A DNA stretch of 5,407 nucleotides, from assembly GCA_015489295.1 (NCBI GenBank), contig WGAB01000242.1, positions 1 through 5,407 on the forward strand. The letters are read 5' to 3'. A program made the translations under genes and the position numbers. This document shows, piece after piece, positions 1 through 4,987 of the stretch (its first letter is position 1; each line of letters begins with the position of its first letter). The stretch is from Caldifarciminota bacterium. Lineage in GTDB: Bacteria > WOR-3 > Hydrothermia > WGAB01. The notes beneath the pieces were generated by a model. That model had not been told where the DNA came from. It did not search any database and saw nothing but the letters and a program-made list of their open reading frames with translations.

Positions 1-2113
1 CCAGCCGTACCGGCCCGGCCGCCGGGCTCTGGAACCACAGGTGCCCCGGCAGCGCCCGAAGCCACGGCCGGCCTGCCTGCAGGTCGGTGCCCTCCTGTTC
101 CGTCACCGCCTCGGGGCTCAAATTGGCCAGCACGGCCACATCGTCCACATACCAGCCGTCGTAGGTCACCGAGTAGTCGGAGGTGAACAGGAACCGCAGC
201 AGCACCGGGCCCCCTACATAGCCGCTGATATCCAGGGTTTCCGCCTGCCAGGTGCTCTGGTTGCCGGTGTAGGACTTCAGCGTGATCCAGGAGTTGCCGC
301 TGTCCGTGGACACCTGCACATAGCCGTAATCGTAGCCGGTTTCAATTTCGTAGCGATGCCAGAAGGTCACATAGGCGGCCACGGCCTGGCTCAGGTCCAG
401 GGGCTGGGCCAGCACCAGGGCGGTGTTCACATCGTTGGCGTAGTTTCCGTAGGGCGAGTCGGCGGCGCTGGTGGGCGCGCTGTGATACTGCGAATTGGTG
501 AGGCCCCAGGAGGTGGATCCGCTGCCCTGCACCTGCCAGTGGTCCAGGGTGTTGAAGGACTCCTGGAACACCACCACGGGTTCGCCTACCACCAGGCCCA
601 GGGGGACCTCCCGCACAAAGCCCTGGTTGTTGAAGAGCCGCAGGGTCAGAGGCACGGCCGCGCCGCTGGGAAAATCCGGGGAGACGGCCACGAGGAAGGG
701 CTGGCTGCCGTTGTCGCTGCCAGCCGAGGGTAGGGGATCCAGGGTGCCGAAGGTGGCGGAATCCTGCAGGATTTCCACATAGTTGGACCCCAGCGAGGTG
801 GTCAGCACCCCCTGCAGATCGGCCAGCGGACCGGCCGGGGAGAGGTTTTTGAGGGTGACCACGATGCGCGCGGTGTCGCCGGGATCGATCTGGGCGTCGC
901 CGGTTTGGTCGGTGATGTTTGTGGCGGTCACATCTGCGTAGGGACCTGCCGCCTTGAGCACATACAGGTTCATGGGCAGGTTCTCGTTGAACTGCTCCTG
1001 GATGGTGGCCTCATCGGGCTGCCAGAAATCCTCGCCCACCTCGGGCGTGAAGGCGAAGATCTTGGGTTTCTCGGTTTGCTCGCCGTACATCCAGTCGATG
1101 GCCACACCATTGGCCGTGTAGAGCACCTCCCAGGGGGTGGCTGGTACATAGCCGCTGGCCGCGGTCATGTACTGGGACATAGCCTCAAAGATGTCCTGGT
1201 CCGGTGTGTAGTACTCGTCGTAGCCCCACGGGTAGAGCAGCAGGTTAGAGTAGGAGTGGTAATTGAGGGCAATCACCGGCTGGATGGAATCTACAAGGGC
1301 TCGCAGGGCCTGGTTTTCGGGTTCGGAGAAGGGCGCCGGGCCCCGGTAGATCTGGCTGCCCGGATCCGGGCTGGACCCCGAATTGTCGTAGCCCCACTGA
1401 TACGCGTAGTTGCGGTTCGGGTCCACACCGTCGTAGTTTTCCTCAAAGGTGCCGTTGTTGTTATTGTCGCGTTTGTTTTTCCGCCACCAGCCACCGGACT
1501 GGGGCGTTTCGTTATAGGTGTAGCCGTCGGGGTTCACCACGGGCACGATCCACAGGATCCGATGGTCCAGGAGCCAGGTGATCTCCGGGTCGGTGCCGTA
1601 CCGGTCCAGCAGGTACCGGGCGAATTCCACGGTGATGTAGCAGCCGATGGGTTCGCGCGCGTGGTGCACGCCGTTGATCAGCACGGTGGGGGCGTCCTCC
1701 CCTTCGGGCACGGCCGAAACGCGCATGGCCCAGATGTCCCGGCCTTCCCAGGACTGGCCCAGGGAGATCTTGGGGCTGGTCAGGGTGGGGTACTGGTCGT
1801 GCAGTTCATCCAGGATCTGGGTCATTTCGGCGTAGGTGTAGTAGGGGCCGAAGTCAATCATGAGGCCGCTCTGGAGCCACCGGCGCCAGGTGGCGTTGAT
1901 GTCGGGGTCCAGGGTGAGGTAATCAAAGCCCTGAAGCACCTTGGGATCGTCCACGGTCACGTCCACGAAGCCCTTGGGGCTTGCGGCGGTCACATCCTGA
2001 ACACCGCGGGCCAGCAGGGTTTCCAGCTGGCTCCGGGTGTCCACAAACACCCGCACATGCATCCTGGCCGCGAGGGTTCCGGCGGTCAGGATCAGGAGGA
2101 GGAACCGCGTCAT
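1..2113 (-). CDS. Secreted zinc carboxypeptidase, M14 family (carboxypeptidase T/A-like), C-terminus cut by window edge
   Basis: Metallocarboxypeptidase expected to remove C-terminal residues from peptides outside the cytoplasm. The 704 codons present begin at an ATG with AAGGAG 7 bases upstream. Residues 1-16 form a signal peptide (MTRFLLLILTAGTLAA), and 17-87 look like a short propeptide. The catalytic domain covers about 88-388 and has every M14 hallmark: zinc ligands H151 and E154 in HARE, the NRN substrate motif at 233-235, third zinc ligand H286 in NYHSYS, the tyrosine of the LY pair at 332, and catalytic E358 in FTPEVGE. A DNNNNGTFE stretch at 216-224 resembles a calcium loop. Residues 389-510 resemble a CARDB-like beta domain (IDPGDTARIVVTLKN). 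Residues 515-663 resemble the MAM/jelly-roll domain of immune-inhibitor-A-type proteases. The last residues (WLRALPGHLWFQSPAAGPVRL) may begin a C-terminal sorting domain, but it is cut off. Family assignment is very secure; domain limits and substrate are inferred. Confidence 0.95.
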   Translation of the reverse strand, partial: MTRFLLLILTAGTLAARMHVRVFVDTRSQLETLLARGVQDVTAASPKGFVDVTVDDPKVLQGFDYLTLDPDINATWRRWLQSGLMIDFGPYYTYAEMTQILDELHDQYPTLTSPKISLGQSWEGRDIWAMRVSAVPEGEDAPTVLINGVHHAREPIGCYITVEFARYLLDRYGTDPEITWLLDHRILWIVPVVNPDGYTYNETPQSGGWWRKNKRDNNNNGTFEENYDGVDPNRNYAYQWGYDNSGSSPDPGSQIYRGPAPFSEPENQALRALVDSIQPVIALNYHSYSNLLLYPWGYDEYYTPDQDIFEAMSQYMTAASGYVPATPWEVLYTANGVAIDWMYGEQTEKPKIFAFTPEVGEDFWQPDEATIQEQFNENLPMNLYVLKAAGPYADVTATNITDQTGDAQIDPGDTARIVVTLKNLSPAGPLADLQGVLTTSLGSNYVEILQDSATFGTLDPLPSAGSDNGSQPFLVAVSPDFPSGAAVPLTLRLFNNQGFVREVPLGLVVGEPVVVFQESFNTLDHWQVQGSGSTSWGLTNSQYHSAPTSAADSPYGNYANDVNTALVLAQPLDLSQAVAAYVTFWHRYEIETGYDYGYVQVSTDSGNSWITLKSYTGNQSTWQAETLDISGYVGGPVLLRFLFTSDYSVTYDGWYVDDVAVLANLSPEAVTEQEGTDLQAGRPWLRALPGHLWFQSPAAGPVRL

Positions 2114-2156
2114 GGGAAAACTCCTTTGGGTTGGAATGGATGGGAAAAGAGTAAAG

Positions 2157-2231
2157 CGGGGCCGACGAGATTTGAACTCGCGACCTCCGGCGTGACAGGC
2201 CGGCGTTCTAACCAGGCTGAACTACGGCCCC
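2157..2231 (-). tRNA. tRNA-Asp (anticodon GTC)
   Basis: The minus strand folds into a complete cloverleaf. The acceptor stem pairs GGGGCCG (2231-2225) with CGGCCCC (2164-2158), and the discriminator base is G at 2157. T8 and A9 follow the acceptor. The anticodon stem is CCGGC/GCCGG with loop CTGTCAC, giving anticodon GTC for aspartate. The T arm has the standard TTCAAAT loop, with one G-T pair closing the stem. The 3' CCA is not encoded (the next bases are CTT), so it must be added after transcription. The protease ATG is only 43 bases beyond the 3' end. Confidence 0.97.
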
Positions 2232-2245
2232 GCTTTGGCGTGGCT

Positions 2246-2273
2246 ATTATACAGGTTCGGTTCCGGGCTTCAA
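2246..2273 (-). promoter_or_regulatory. Sigma70-type promoter for tRNA-Asp
   Basis: The minus strand has a perfect TATAAT -10 box (2251-2246) and a TTGAAG -35 box (2273-2268) separated by 16 bases. Initiation would fall near 2239, about 8 bases before the mature tRNA 5' end, which is typical spacing for a stable-RNA promoter. The -35 box lies inside the hairpin at 2263-2279. No other promoter is evident between here and the carboxypeptidase gene. Confidence 0.75.
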
Positions 2274-2279
2274 GCCCGG
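2263..2279. repeat. Perfect short inverted repeat overlapping the tRNA-Asp -35 box
   Basis: CCGGGCT (2263-2269), loop TCA, AGCCCGG (2273-2279) form a 7-bp GC-rich stem. There is no T-run after it on either strand, so it is not a standard terminator. Because it covers the -35 element it could influence promoter strength, or it may simply be one of the palindromes common in this genome. Confidence 0.55.
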
Positions 2280-2295
2280 CCGTAGCCCCGGAAGG

Positions 2296-2316
2296 GCGGT
2301 CGCTGGAGCCGACCGC
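2296..2316. repeat. Inverted repeat in the spacer between the tRNA genes
   Basis: GCGGTCG (2296-2302) and CGACCGC (2310-2316) form a perfect 7-bp stem around a 7-base loop. It lies between the two tRNA genes and is followed by no T-run on either strand. It could be a REP-like palindrome or a structured spacer in a shared tRNA precursor. Function unknown. Confidence 0.5.
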
Positions 2317-2354
2317 AGGAATTTGAACGCCTCCCGGTTTTTCCAGTAAGCCTT

Positions 2355-2373
2355 CCCCGGCCCGAGGCCGGGG
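2355..2373. repeat. Strong GC hairpin downstream of tRNA-fMet
   Basis: CCCCGGCC (2355-2362), loop CGA, GGCCGGGG (2366-2373) form a perfect 8-bp stem that is almost entirely GC. On the minus strand it lies 36 bases past the 3' end of tRNA-fMet. It lacks a following T-run, since the next minus-strand bases are AAGGCTTACTGG, so intrinsic termination would be weak. Confidence 0.55.
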
Positions 2374-2408
2374 CGTGGAGAAGAGCAGGGAATTTTCGGA
2401 ATAAAAAA

Positions 2409-2482
<74 letters not shown>

Positions 2483-2498
2483 ATGTGTTGGGTGAGTA

Positions 2499-2527
2499 TT
2501 TATACGCTCCCCGGCTCCAGGTGTCAA
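2499..2527 (-). promoter_or_regulatory. Sigma70-type promoter for tRNA-fMet
   Basis: The minus strand shows a consensus TTGACA -35 box (2527-2522), exactly 17 bases, then TATAAA as the -10 box (2504-2499). Initiation would be near 2492, about 10 bases before the mature tRNA. This is the strongest promoter match in the window. Transcription could run on through the spacer to tRNA-Asp and the carboxypeptidase gene. Confidence 0.82.
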
Positions 2528-2892
2528 GGGGCCGGAGTAGATGCGCCAGGACATGGTGACCCACCCCGGGGACCGGACCTTGAAGCGTCGGCCAGATTTC
2601 CGGAACACCGGATGCAGGGGCCACGGCACAGGAAGGTGGGGCCAAAGCTGAGAGGACTGTTTCCAATCGTGGTGGTGCGATGGTTGCCGGTTGGTAGAAC
2701 GACCCGCCGCCTGGGGATGGCCGGGTAAAGTCGCCGCACATTTTCGGGGATCTGACGGGCCGCTTCTCCAAGGATCTCCAGGTTTCGCACCACAGCATCC
2801 ACGGTGCGTTCGTCTTCAGAAAAGCGGCCGGATGGCGCAACAGATTGATTCAAGCGTTGGGGGTTTGGGCTGGGCCGATGGGCAACCAAGGT
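2528..2892. other. Gene-free stretch apart from the HepT relic
   Basis: Between the tRNA-fMet promoter and the end of the HEPN tail no intact gene is supported. Several frames are open on both strands, but the only recognisable protein similarity is the DUF86/HepT fragment on the minus strand. No ribosome-binding site is associated with a convincing frame, and no T-run terminator follows the HEPN gene. It reads as decayed coding DNA. Confidence 0.6.
2640..2838 (-). pseudogene. Relic of a DUF86/HepT-like HEPN toxin gene
   Basis: On the minus strand, about 2838-2698 encodes the central helices typical of DUF86/HepT proteins: FSEDERTVDAV, then RNLEILGEAARQIPENV, then RRLYPAIPRRRVV. In this family the last block is normally an IPW followed by an arginine-rich start of the RNxxxHxY active-site region. 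Here W is replaced by R and the frame then continues as unrelated sequence. A possible continuation, LETVLSALA, appears in another minus-strand frame at 2663-2640, suggesting a frameshift plus a small deletion that removed the RNxxxH motif. The N-terminal helix is also missing. Family recognition of the centre is good. That the gene is dead follows from the missing start, missing active site and broken frame. It lies just beyond the HEPN gene. Confidence 0.72.
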
Positions 2893-2985
2893 TCAGCCGG
2901 CGTTTTCTTCGGCTTCAAACACAAAGCCGCTCTTCTGGAGGGCCTGCTTGACAAACCGGCGGACCGTTTGCGCCAGTTCAATGGC
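2893..2985 (-). other. In-frame HEPN C-terminal tail beyond the amber codon
   Basis: After the TAG at 2988-2986 the same minus-strand frame stays open for 30 codons to a TGA at 2895-2893. It encodes AIELAQTVRRFVKQALQKSG followed by FVFEAEENAG. This is the expected last helix of a PF05168-type HEPN protein, which normally ends in an AxELAxxVxxFV-like helix. With the amber read through, the protein would be 141 residues, close to the family's normal length. The tail therefore belongs to the gene and was separated by a recent single-base change, or the stop is read through. Confidence 0.8.
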
Positions 2986-3318
2986 CTACTGGGTCTCTTC
3001 TATGTCCGGCCGATACGGCTCTTCCCCGTACCGGATCGCCGTTGCGTATCGGCTGAGTTTCCGCACCCCTACTTCCTTCAACTTCTGGAAAGATGGATCT
3101 GTCTGTGCGCAGAGCTGGATGAACACCGGCAGGCTGTGGGTACGAGGGAACTCCCGCCCGTGGTAGATGAGAAAGGCCTTCAGGTATTTTTCTGCGCATT
3201 GCTGCATGTGAAAACAAACGATCCAGGTGATGGGAGAGTCGGTTTGAAACAGGATTTTCCCGGCTTCAAAGTCTTCGTCGGCCTTCTGGATCCAGAGGCG
3301 GACGGCCTCTTCGTTCAT
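2986..3318 (-). CDS. HEPN-domain protein (PF05168-like), probable toxin partner of the upstream nucleotidyltransferase; ends at a premature amber codon
   Basis: Small helical HEPN protein of 110 residues as read. The pattern is typical of the family: an N-terminal helix with KADEDFEAGKIL (12-23), then CFHMQQCAEKYLKAFLIYHG (35-54), then REFPRTHSLP (55-64), and a late SRYATAIRYGEEPY (89-102). R55 and H61 give an R-X5-H spacing like the catalytic motif of HEPN RNases, though its role in this subfamily is uncertain. The ATG overlaps the stop of the upstream MNT gene by ATGA, so translation is probably coupled; GGAAGG lies about 9 bases upstream. Such pairs act as toxin-antitoxin modules in studied cases. 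The frame stops at TAG just after EETQ, before the final helix, so the product may be inactive or unstable. Family assignment is firm; activity is inferred. Confidence 0.87.
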   Translation of the reverse strand: MNEEAVRLWIQKADEDFEAGKILFQTDSPITWIVCFHMQQCAEKYLKAFLIYHGREFPRTHSLPVFIQLCAQTDPSFQKLKEVGVRKLSRYATAIRYGEEPYRPDIEETQ

Positions 3319-3653
3319 AGTTCCACACCTTCCCGAAGTACATAATAGGTCAGGTACCCCGGATTGTTCTGCCGTTGGCGGACGGTGGCTTCGTTTTGAA
3401 CAAACACATCGGCCCAAATCCCCACTTCGGCGAGGCGCTCGCAGATCCGGTCCGCCAGGTCCCACCGCACGCGGGCCGGGGCGGCCGGAGCGATCACGAC
3501 ATAAAAGTCCCAGTCGCTTTTTGGGCCTGCTGTTCCCCTCGCACGGCTCCCAAAAAGCAAGATCCTCTTGACCTGGAATCCCGCGCGTTCCACCTCCTCC
3601 CGCACGATCTTTCGTGCCAGGAGCCGGGCTTTCTGTGTCACCAGGTTCTTCAT
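3315..3653 (-). CDS. MNT-type minimal nucleotidyltransferase, probable antitoxin of the MNT-HEPN pair
   Basis: Minimal nucleotidyltransferase of 112 residues, a normal length for the family. The core motif is complete: GSRARG (35-40) followed by SDWDF (46-50), with metal-binding D47 and D49, and a third acidic residue D82 in WADVFV. In characterised MntA-HepT systems the enzyme neutralises the HEPN toxin by transferring AMP to it; whether this pair does so is inferred. I chose the ATG at 3653 because the protein then begins MKNLVTQKARLLARKIV, a family-like amphipathic first helix. The frame is open further upstream, but that would start ahead of the candidate promoter and adds low-complexity residues. 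The ribosome-binding site is weak (GGGGTGG, about 7 bases upstream). The stop overlaps the HEPN start by four bases. Confidence 0.88.
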   Translation of the reverse strand: MKNLVTQKARLLARKIVREEVERAGFQVKRILLFGSRARGTAGPKSDWDFYVVIAPAAPARVRWDLADRICERLAEVGIWADVFVQNEATVRQRQNNPGYLTYYVLREGVEL

Positions 3654-3739
3654 GTCTTGCCACCCCGTCAACGGTCTGCGTTCTTCCCCTGCGCCCTCCA
3701 GATCCAACAGGATCACAGAGCACCCCCGCCGCCTCCCCA

Positions 3740-3769
3740 ATTGTACGGAACAATCCGGTAAGGGCTCAA
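3740..3769 (-). promoter_or_regulatory. Candidate promoter and operator of the MNT-HEPN operon
   Basis: The minus strand carries TTGAGC (3769-3764) as -35 and TACAAT (3745-3740) as -10, with an 18-base spacer. It would give a leader of about 80 bases before the MNT ATG. A perfect inverted repeat, ATTGT-ACGGA-ACAAT (3740-3754), covers the -10 box. This is a common arrangement for autoregulation of toxin-antitoxin operons, but no DNA-binding domain is visible in either protein, so operator function is a guess. Confidence 0.5.
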
Positions 3770-3830
3770 CGTTTGAGGGCGGATACACGAGGGCGGGCAA
3801 CTCGAATCATGAGGGTACCAAGAGGGATAG

Positions 3831-3853
3831 GTTGCCGCGAGAGCGGCGCCTAC
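3831..3853 (-). repeat. Divergent REP-like palindrome
   Basis: Read on the minus strand this begins GTAGGCGCCGCTCTCGCGGC. It matches the layout of the GTAGGAGC-type REPs further right: a GTAGG head, then a GC-rich hairpin with a short loop. The arms differ in sequence but not in plan. It appears to be an older or different subfamily member at the left edge of the cluster. Confidence 0.5.
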
Positions 3854-3856
3854 GGC

Positions 3857-3979
3857 GCACCCCCACCTCAATCCTCCCCCTCAGGGGGAGGAAGTTATTG
3901 AACAGCAGGGACTTAGTGTAGAACCTGGACTCCAATTCGTCCCCGCCCCTGGCGGGCGGGGATTGAGGGGAGGGGGTGC
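3857..3979. repeat. About 123-bp GC-rich element with imperfect inverted ends, each end a hairpin
   Basis: The left end starts GCACCCCCACCTCAATCC and the right end, read on the other strand, starts GCACCCCCTCCCCTCAATCC. The two are therefore inverted copies with small differences. Each arm holds its own perfect hairpin: CCTCCCCC-TCA-GGGGGAGG at 3873-3891 and CCCCGCCC-CTGGC-GGGCGGGG at 3941-3961. The centre (about 3895-3935) codes for nothing recognisable. The layout resembles a small non-autonomous mobile element or a paired palindrome unit. No target-site duplication is obvious. Confidence 0.55.
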
Positions 3980-3995
3980 AGCCCGCAGGGCTGCA
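3977..3995. repeat. Perfect 8-bp-stem hairpin
   Basis: TGCAGCCC (3977-3984), loop GCA, GGGCTGCA (3988-3995) form a perfect stem, just ahead of the first 92-bp unit and touching the right end of the GC-rich element. It has no following T-run, so it is not a standard terminator. Probably another interspersed palindrome. Confidence 0.6.
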
Positions 3996-3999
3996 AAAT

Positions 4000-4091
4000 G
4001 TAGGAGCGGCTTCAGCCGCGACCCCCGAAGTGCGAGGTCATCTGCAAAACCTGAGCATCCCGGGAAAAATCGCCGCTAAAGCGGCTCCTAC
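4000..4091 (+). repeat. 92-bp REP-type unit, copy 1
   Basis: The unit opens with GTAGGAGCGGCTTCAGCCGC, in which GCGGCT and AGCCGC form a hairpin. It closes with an inverted arm ending AGCGGCTCCTAC, whose own hairpin is GCCGCT/AGCGGC. Between them is a unique centre containing GAAGTGCGAGGTCATCTGC and CCCGGGAAAAA. Inverted REPs flanking a fixed linker are the definition of a BIME-like unit. REPs with a GTAG head are the substrate type of RAYT (REP-associated tyrosine) transposases; no such gene is in this window. Confidence 0.85.
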
Positions 4092-4120
4092 GGAGCGCTA
4101 TGCTGCCGCGGTTCCATCAG

Positions 4121-4212
4121 GTAGGAGCGGCTTTAGCCGCGATCCCCGAAGTGCGAGGTCATCTGCAAAACCTGAGCATCCCGGGAAAAATCGCCGCTGA
4201 AGCGGCTTCTAC
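4121..4212 (+). repeat. 92-bp REP-type unit, copy 2
   Basis: Direct repeat of copy 1, the same length and differing at only four positions. All four differences lie in or next to the hairpin arms: C to T in the first loop, C to T just after the first arm, A to G in the second loop, and C to T in the closing arm. The linker is identical between copies. A 29-bp unrelated spacer (4092-4120) separates the units. Recent duplication or repeated insertion of one family explains this. Confidence 0.85.
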
Positions 4213-4228
4213 AAAAATCTGGCCCCGA

Positions 4229-4251
4229 GTAGGAGCGGCTTCAGCCGCGAC
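4229..4251 (+). repeat. Solitary REP element
   Basis: A single copy of the first arm, starting GTAGGAGCGGCTTCAGCCGC and followed by GAC, without the linker or the inverted partner. It is identical to the first arm of copy 1 across all 23 bases and then diverges. It lies 16 bases after the end of copy 2 and about 100 bases ahead of the peroxiredoxin promoter. Confidence 0.85.
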
Positions 4252-4353
4252 AAAGGCATTTCTCAAAAAACCGAAGGCGAAATTCAGGCTGCTCCCCAGG
4301 CCGGCACGGAGACTGAAGACCCCCGGACCTCACCACCAGGGAACCGCGGGTGT

Positions 4354-4382
4354 TTGAGCACGCGGTGGCCGACCTTTATACT
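4354..4382 (+). promoter_or_regulatory. Sigma70-type promoter of the peroxiredoxin operon
   Basis: TTGAGC (4354-4359) and TATACT (4377-4382) are separated by 17 bases. Initiation near 4389 would leave a leader of about 20 bases holding the AAGGAGGT ribosome-binding site (4398-4405). I see no clear binding site for a peroxide regulator such as OxyR or PerR around it. Confidence 0.7.
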
Positions 4383-4409
4383 CAGCAAAACCCAATCAAG
4401 GAGGTCAAG

Positions 4410-4973
4410 ATGGTTCGCATAGGTGACCAGGTACCCGATTTGAAGTTTCAGGTGTACCACAACGATGAGATCAAAGAGGTGAGCCTGGCCGATTTCCGCG
4501 GGAAATGGCTCATCCTGGCCTTTTATCCCGCCGACTTCACCTTCGTGTGCCCCACGGAACTGGAGGAACTGGCCGAACTTTACCCCGAGTTCCAGAAGGA
4601 GGGCGCCGAAATCATCAGCGTGAGCACCGATACCGCCTATGTGCACAAGGCCTGGCACGACACCTCGCCGGCCATCCGCAAGGTGCAGTATCCCATGGGA
4701 GCCGATCCGGCGGGCAAACTCTGCCGCGCCTTCGGCACCTATCTGGAGGACGAAGGGGTGTCGCTGCGGGCCACCTTCATCATCGATCCCGACGGCATCC
4801 TCAAGGCCATGGACATCCACGACAACTCCATCGGCCGGAGTGCCCGGGAGATCCTGCGGAAACTCCGTGCCTCCCGCTATGTGCGTGAGCACGAGGGTGA
4901 GGTGTGCCCGGCCGAGTGGGAACCCGGCAAGGAAACCCTCAAGGTGGACCTGGACCTTGTGGGGCGCATCTGA
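4410..4973 (+). CDS. ahpC: 2-Cys peroxiredoxin, AhpC/Prx1 type
   Basis: Cytoplasmic thiol peroxidase reducing hydrogen peroxide, organic peroxides and peroxynitrite. It has 187 residues, the usual AhpC length. The active-site motif PxxxTxxC is intact as P40, T44 and C47 in FYPADFTFVCPTELEEL, with the partner arginine probably R120. The resolving cysteine is C166 in EVCPAEW near the C-terminus, so this is a typical 2-Cys enzyme. The GGLG and C-terminal YF motifs that make eukaryotic Prx1 enzymes easily over-oxidised are absent. C105 in KLCRAFG is an extra cysteine. I chose the ATG with AAGGAGGT five bases upstream; the frame stays open to 4350, but that would begin ahead of the promoter. No AhpF or thioredoxin reductase is in view, so the electron donor is unknown. 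The next gene follows after 14 bases. Confidence 0.95.
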   Translation: MVRIGDQVPDLKFQVYHNDEIKEVSLADFRGKWLILAFYPADFTFVCPTELEELAELYPEFQKEGAEIISVSTDTAYVHKAWHDTSPAIRKVQYPMGADPAGKLCRAFGTYLEDEGVSLRATFIIDPDGILKAMDIHDNSIGRSAREILRKLRASRYVREHEGEVCPAEWEPGKETLKVDLDLVGRI

Positions 4974-4987
4974 AAGGGGGGAGCGTC

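Larger units (their letters stand above)
3755..4353. other. Gene-free palindrome cluster between the divergent operons
   Basis: The region separates the minus-strand MNT-HEPN operon from the plus-strand peroxiredoxin operon. Open frames exist, but they are made of translated repeats and lack ribosome-binding sites and family similarity. It holds, left to right, a REP-like palindrome, a GC-rich element with inverted ends, a short perfect hairpin, two 92-bp units and a solitary REP, each listed separately. From 4252 to 4353 I see no further structure. Confidence 0.75.

Noticed and set aside
41..733. Plus-strand open frame of 230 codons
   Set aside because: Also antisense to the carboxypeptidase C-terminal domains, rich in H, G and V, with no recognisable family and no ribosome-binding site.
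905..2326. Long plus-strand open frame (473 codons)
   Set aside because: It is the mirror of the minus-strand carboxypeptidase. Its translation is low-complexity and rich in G, V and H, and it runs through the tRNA-Asp gene. The opposite strand has a full set of M14 motifs.
2355..2373. Intrinsic terminator after tRNA-fMet
   Set aside because: The stem is strong, but no T-run follows on either strand. The only T-run (2408-2401) precedes the hairpin in the direction of transcription.
2986..3753. Longer HEPN reading from an upstream ATG (255 codons)
   Set aside because: The extra N-terminal part overlaps the whole MNT gene in another frame and is low-complexity. The ATG at 3318, overlapping the MNT stop, gives the family's normal N-terminus.
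4000..4251. CRISPR array
   Set aside because: Repeats are 92 bp with internal hairpins, only two full copies exist with one 29-bp spacer, and the third copy is partial. No cas genes are present. The features fit REP/BIME elements.
3976..4357. Open frames across the repeat cluster (74 and 85 codons), with repeated peptides
   Set aside because: They are translations of the 92-bp units in two frames; there is no ribosome-binding site, and the repetition comes from the DNA repeats.
4284..4892. Minus-strand open frame of 202 codons opposite the peroxiredoxin
   Set aside because: It is the antisense shadow of a well-conserved AhpC gene and shows no family motifs of its own.
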